Origin: Halanaerobacter jeridensis
Lineage (GTDB): Bacteria; Bacillota; Halanaerobiia; Halobacteroidales; Halobacteroidaceae
Length of the DNA stretch: 64,000 nucleotides
Direction of reading: 5' to 3'
NCBI RefSeq assembly: GCF_016908315.1
Contig: NZ_JAFBDQ010000002.1
Location: 62,001 to 126,000, forward strand
Shown here one piece after another: positions 60,724-64,000 of this stretch (positions are counted from its first letter, which is position 1; each line of letters begins with the position of its first letter). Position numbers and translations under genes: made by a program. The notes beneath the pieces were generated by a model, which did not search any database, was not told the DNA's origin, and saw only the letters and a program-made list of their open reading frames with translations.

Positions 60724-61518
60724 ATGTTTTATAGTGTAATAGTTCGTTTTAGACCAAGAAAAGATATTTATTTTAAGTATCATCCTAGTGAAAGTTTGCA
60801 TGGTATGCTATTTCATATGATTAAAGAAAGAGATGAAGAAGAGGTAGAAGTTTTGCATGATGGATATGATAGTAAACCATTTACTATCTCTCCAATCATT
60901 CCTTATCCGAGCTGGAAACATGGAAAAAGATATTTAAAAAAAGGAGATAAACATTTTTTTCGAATAACTTTTTTAGAAGATAATTGGTATAAATTATTTA
61001 TGGAATATTTTTTATATTATCAAGATAGACTAAAATTAAGGGGAAGTCAAATTGAGATAATCGAAGTTTTAACTAATTCTAATGAAGATAAGAAATGTAA
61101 TTCTATTACTACTAAAAAACTAAGAGAAAATAGTCAAGCGCGACAGAAAATCAAGTTTAAAATTCATTCAACAACTACTTTTAGAGATGGAGATAAACAT
61201 ATTGTTTTTCCTATACCTAATTATTTGTTTAATAGTTTATATAGTAAGTGGGAAGAATTTAGCTCAGAAGAATTAATTGTAGAGAGAGAGGATTTTAATC
61301 ATATCTATGTATCACGATATGAATTAGAATCTGCTATGGAACAATTTAGTGATTGTCCAATTAAAGGATTTAGAGGGGATTGTGAATATGAATTAGATGC
61401 TAATTTGAGTGAAGATAAAATTAAGGATATAAATTTATTAGCTGATTTTGCTTTTTATAGTGGAGTAGGATATAAAACTACTATGGGCTTAGGACAAGTA
61501 GCTAGACTTAATAAATAA
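60724..61518 (+). CDS. cas6: CRISPR RNA endonuclease Cas6
   Basis: 264 residues with a RAMP fold: FYSVIVRFRPRKDIYFKYHPSESLHG at the start (quoted in parts: VIVRFRPRK, HPSESLHGMLFHMI) and the glycine-rich C-terminal loop GVGYKTTMGLGQV. It cuts the pre-crRNA within repeats, leaving the ATTGAAAC 5' handle expected from the repeat end. A His in the N-terminal region (HPSESLHG) may be catalytic. AAAAGGGGG precedes ATG 60724; it is the last gene before the array. Confidence 0.9.
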   Translation: MFYSVIVRFRPRKDIYFKYHPSESLHGMLFHMIKERDEEEVEVLHDGYDSKPFTISPIIPYPSWKHGKRYLKKGDKHFFRITFLEDNWYKLFMEYFLYYQDRLKLRGSQIEIIEVLTNSNEDKKCNSITTKKLRENSQARQKIKFKIHSTTTFRDGDKHIVFPIPNYLFNSLYSKWEEFSSEELIVEREDFNHIYVSRYELESAMEQFSDCPIKGFRGDCEYELDANLSEDKIKDINLLADFAFYSGVGYKTTMGLGQVARLNK

Positions 61519-61790
61519 TTTAGATTTAATACAGGAAAAAGAGTATAAATATTGAAATAATATTATAGGTTAAAAATGAAAATATTATTTCCGAGAGTCG
61601 TTGTATGCCTTAAAACCCCTAGGGTTGCTCGGAAGAGAAGTATAACAGAGAATGATGGAGTATAATAGAGATAAATCAATTTAATGATTTTGGTTTTGGA
61701 AATGGATTTGGAGGTGATAAGATCAAAATTGATAGGTGTTCGGAAATGTTTATTTTAAGTCAGTCTAGGCAAGGGATCAGAATGGGTACA
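61519..61790 (+). promoter_or_regulatory. CRISPR leader
   Basis: 272 bases between cas6 and the first repeat without coding capacity. It holds a stem TTCCGAG...CTCGGAA around CCCCTAGGG (about 61589-61634), a possible -10 TATAAT at 61661-61666, and a GGAGG-like stretch. The intact repeats are on this side and the degenerate one at the far end, which fixes this as the leader. Confidence 0.6.
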
Positions 61791-62117
61791 GTTTAAATAC
61801 TTATAATTCCGCTTAAGGAATTGAAACAAAGTACTTTATAAGGACATTCTTTATAATCATCACGTTTAAATACTTATAATTCCGCTTAAGGAATTGAAAC
61901 AAAGATTTATAACCTAATAATCTTAATTCATAGACTGTTTAAATACTTATAATTCCGCTTAAGGAATTGAAACAATTTCTGAATTTGGCGGAATATTTAT
62001 CAACATGAGTTTAAATACTTATAATTCCGCTTAAGGAATTGAAACCGTTGCCATCATCATCTTCAAAATCATTTTTCATAGTTTAAATACTTATAATTCC
62101 GCTTAAGGAATATAAAA
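61791..62117 (+). CRISPR. CRISPR array, five 37-bp repeats and four spacers (type I-D)
   Basis: Repeats begin GTTTAAATACTTATAATTCC and end GCTTAAGGAATTGAAAC. They lie at 61791-61827, 61864-61900, 61937-61973 and 62009-62045, with a degenerate last one at 62081-62117 (ends GGAATATAAAA). Spacers are 36, 36, 35 and 35 bases. The four intact repeats are identical. The repeat contains the palindrome AATTCCGCTTAAGGAATT, a Cas6-type hairpin, and the 3' ATTGAAAC handle typical of I-A/I-B/I-D systems. Confidence 0.97.
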
Positions 62118-62132
62118 TTATTATTTATATTT

Positions 62133-62170
62133 CAAAGATTCTCCCATATGGGAGAATCTTTGAGTTTTTT
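62133..62170 (+). terminator. Rho-independent terminator after the array
   Basis: Perfect 13-bp stem CAAAGATTCTCCC / GGGAGAATCTTTG (62133-62145, 62150-62162) then AGTTTTTT. It separates array transcription from cas4-cas1-cas2. Confidence 0.92.
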
Positions 62171-62179
62171 GTATTTTTA

Positions 62180-62212
62180 TTGACAAACACTTGTCACGAG
62201 GTTATGTTATAT
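62180..62212 (+). promoter_or_regulatory. cas4-cas1-cas2 promoter with the WYL-type operator
   Basis: TTGACA (62180-62185), 17 bases, TATGTT (62203-62208). Palindrome TGACAA-ACAC-TTGTCA (62181-62196) overlaps the -35 box and matches 52875-52890 in 15 of 16 positions; bases after it also match (GGTTATG). A second promoter thus puts adaptation genes under the same control as the WYL gene. Confidence 0.75.
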
Positions 62213-62234
62213 TATTTTTAAGGAAAGTGATAAT

Positions 62235-62819
62235 ATGCAGCAAAGAGTTTATGCCCCTTTATCAGCTTTGAATGCTTATAATTATTGTCCGCATCGAGTA
62301 TATTTAGAATTTGTTTGTGGTCAATGGAAAGATAATGATCATACGATAAAAGGAATTTTGAATCATGAGCGTGCACATTCAGGTGAAAAAAGATATGATG
62401 GGAATAGGATTCAGACTACTCAAGTTTATATTAAATCAGATCGTTATCAGTTAGTAGGGAAGGTAGATATTGTAGAAGAAAAAGAAGATGAAATATATCC
62501 TGTTGAATATAAAAAGGGTAAGGCGGGTCAATGGACTAATGACCATCTACAACTGTGTGCTCAAGCGATTTGCTTAGAAGAACAATTAGAATTAGAAATA
62601 GAAAAAGGGTATTTATGGTACTTTAATAGCAGAAGTCGGGAAGAAGTTTATTTTGATCAAGAGTTAAGAGATGAAACTATTTGGACAGCAAAGAAAGTAT
62701 TAAATATAATGAAGAATAATTTAATTCCTCCCAAAGAATATACTTCTCGTTGTAAAGGTTGTAGTTTGCAAGATATTTGTTTGCCACAAGAAATATCTAA
62801 ACTAAATAAAGATATGTAA
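62235..62819 (+). CDS. cas4: CRISPR adaptation exonuclease Cas4
   Basis: 194 residues of PD-(D/E)XK nuclease: GKVDIVEE, VEYKKGKAGQW (catalytic Glu-x-Lys) and a Fe-S cluster from Cys18 (YNYCPHRVY) and the C-terminal CKGCSLQDIC. Cas4 trims prespacers and selects PAM ends with Cas1-Cas2. Separated from the array by a terminator and driven by its own promoter. Confidence 0.95.
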   Translation: MQQRVYAPLSALNAYNYCPHRVYLEFVCGQWKDNDHTIKGILNHERAHSGEKRYDGNRIQTTQVYIKSDRYQLVGKVDIVEEKEDEIYPVEYKKGKAGQWTNDHLQLCAQAICLEEQLELEIEKGYLWYFNSRSREEVYFDQELRDETIWTAKKVLNIMKNNLIPPKEYTSRCKGCSLQDICLPQEISKLNKDM

Positions 62820-62833
62820 GGGAGAGTGAAAAT

Positions 62834-63829
62834 ATGCCGACGATATATATTACTCAAGAGGATACTGCTTTGCGAAAGAAAGGAGAAAGATTGATTGTAA
62901 AAAAAGGGAAAGAAAAAATAGCTGATATTCCCCTGATTAAAGTAGACCAGGTAGTAGTTTTTGGAGAAGCATCTATCTCTGGGTCATTAATTAGCTTATT
63001 ATCTAAAGCAGAAGTGCCAATTACTTATTTATCGTATTATGGCAAGTATAAAGGAAGGTTAGTTCCTGAATATTCTAAAAACTCTTTGTTGCGTATAAAA
63101 CAGTTTGAAAATTCTAGAAATGAAAAGTCTAAATTAGAATTTGCTAGGCAAATTGTCAAAGGGAAATTAAGTAATATGAGAACTTTATTAATGAGGGATA
63201 CACGAGGTAATAGATCAAAAGAGGCTAAGAAAGCTTGTGATAAACTAAAAAATATTATTGATAAATTAAGTGAAGTTAATGATATAGAAAAACTGCGAGG
63301 TTTTGAGGGATTAGGGTCTAGACATTATTTTAGTCAGTTTGATAGTGTATTAAATAATGAATTTGAATTTAGTGGTCGTAACAGGAGACCACCTCGAGAT
63401 CCAGTTAATTGTTTATTGAGCTTTGGATATTCTTTGCTTTTAAATGATGTATTAACTGGATTATATTTAGTTGGGTTTGATCCATATATAGGATTTTTTC
63501 ACTCTAATCAATATGGTAAACCGTCTTTAGCCTTAGATTTGATGGAAGAATTCAGACCTGTAATTATTGATTCAGTTGTTAAAACTATGATTAATAAGAA
63601 AATAGTAAGCCAGAATGATTTTAAGGAAGTATGCGGTACAGTTAAAATGAAAGACAATTTAAGAAATGATTTTTTAGAACAGTATGAAAAAAGATTAAGA
63701 ACTAAATTTACTCATCCTATATTTGAATATGAAATTAATTGGCGGCGATGTATTGAATTACAGGCTCGATTAATTAGTAAATTTATTAATGAAGAAATTT
63801 CAGAGTATCCTCCTTTGGTGGTGAAATAA
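62834..63829 (+). CDS. cas1: CRISPR integrase Cas1
   Basis: 331 residues, standard length. The metal-binding residues appear in LRGFEGLGSRHYF (Glu), GFDPYIGFFHSNQYGKPSLA (His) and LDLMEEFRP (Asp/Glu). It inserts new spacers at the leader end with Cas2. GGGAGAGTG precedes ATG 62834; the stop is directly followed by the cas2 start. Confidence 0.97.
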   Translation: MPTIYITQEDTALRKKGERLIVKKGKEKIADIPLIKVDQVVVFGEASISGSLISLLSKAEVPITYLSYYGKYKGRLVPEYSKNSLLRIKQFENSRNEKSKLEFARQIVKGKLSNMRTLLMRDTRGNRSKEAKKACDKLKNIIDKLSEVNDIEKLRGFEGLGSRHYFSQFDSVLNNEFEFSGRNRRPPRDPVNCLLSFGYSLLLNDVLTGLYLVGFDPYIGFFHSNQYGKPSLALDLMEEFRPVIIDSVVKTMINKKIVSQNDFKEVCGTVKMKDNLRNDFLEQYEKRLRTKFTHPIFEYEINWRRCIELQARLISKFINEEISEYPPLVVK

Positions 63830-64000
63830 ATGTTTGTATTAATTTCATATGATATTTCTGATGATAAAAGAAGAACTAAAATACATAAGACTTTAAAAGA
63901 TTTTGGAACTTGGATTCAGTATAGTGTTTTTGAGTGTGAATTAAAGGAAAAAGAATACTTACAATTAAGATATAGGCTAAAGAAAAAAATAGATATTACA
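63830..64000 (+). CDS. cas2: CRISPR adaptation protein Cas2, cut by window end
   Basis: The first 57 residues are visible: MFVLISYDISDDKRRTKIHK with the conserved Asp of YDISDDKRR, then GTWIQYSVFECEL, typical of Cas2. It starts right after the cas1 stop. The remainder lies outside the window. Confidence 0.95.
   Translation, partial: MFVLISYDISDDKRRTKIHKTLKDFGTWIQYSVFECELKEKEYLQLRYRLKKKIDIT

Noticed and set aside
1-64000. tRNA, rRNA, replication origin, complete insertion sequence with ends
   Set aside because: None could be recognised by reading; the only transposon-like sequences are the truncated TnpB gene and the Rpn remnant.

Overview
The window looks like chromosomal DNA of a low-GC, diderm, probably halophilic anaerobic Firmicute, with Halanaerobiales/Halobacteroidaceae as the best guess. 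This placement is an inference from several observations: strong AGGAGG ribosome sites, frequent TTG/GTG starts, sigmaA-type promoters, Glu/Asp-rich proteins, and two outer-membrane beta-barrel candidates ending in Phe. No rRNA or tRNA gene was seen.

Layout. (1) 1-1285: the 3' part of a TnpB-like transposon protein. (2) 1574-10322: a complete trp operon, trpE-G-D-C-F-B1-B2-A, with two trpB copies and unusually long spacers filled with palindromes, inverted repeats and a 103-bp tandem repeat. GAG triplets at 5-nt spacing cover the starts of trpE, trpD and trpB1 and look like TRAP-type RNA binding sites. (3) 10461-11978: an acidic small protein, a CwlD-like amidase and an Rpn nuclease remnant. 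(4) 12088-34544: the most unusual region, a contractile injection (phage-tail/T6SS-like) locus. It holds a VgrG/gpD-like spike, a sheath-like protein, two near-identical tube proteins, a 7-kb array of effector, immunity and recombination-remnant genes, unrecognised baseplate-type genes, an Hsp70-like ATPase and a J-domain protein. A signalling set follows: two FHA proteins, a PP2C phosphatase, a degenerate PP2C-TPR membrane protein and a Ser/Thr kinase. Several genes here carry single-base frame breaks or an in-frame stop. (5) 34585-40053: accD-accA-pfkA-pyk and fxsA. (6) 40392-42929: a LysM protein and, on the minus strand, a radical-SAM/TIGR03915-type pair. (7) 43085-48478: two beta-barrel candidates and a lipoprotein with a TIM-barrel glycosidase-like domain. 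(8) 48514-52673: a polar amino-acid ABC transporter and an MscS channel. (9) 52874-64000: a WYL regulator and a type I-D CRISPR-Cas system (cas10d, csc2, csc1, cas3', cas6, a 5-repeat array, cas4, cas1, partial cas2).

How parts work together. The trp genes convert chorismate to tryptophan and share candidate TRAP-like control. In the injection locus, a spike-sheath-tube machine would deliver peptidoglycan-active effectors encoded beside each tube gene, with adjacent lipoproteins as likely immunity proteins. The kinase, phosphatase and FHA proteins could form a switch like the threonine-phosphorylation pathway of T6SS, and the Hsp70/J pair could assist assembly or recycling. In the CRISPR region the same palindrome TGACAA-N4-TTGTCA overlaps the promoters of the WYL gene and of cas4-cas1-cas2, which suggests one regulator controls both halves of the locus.
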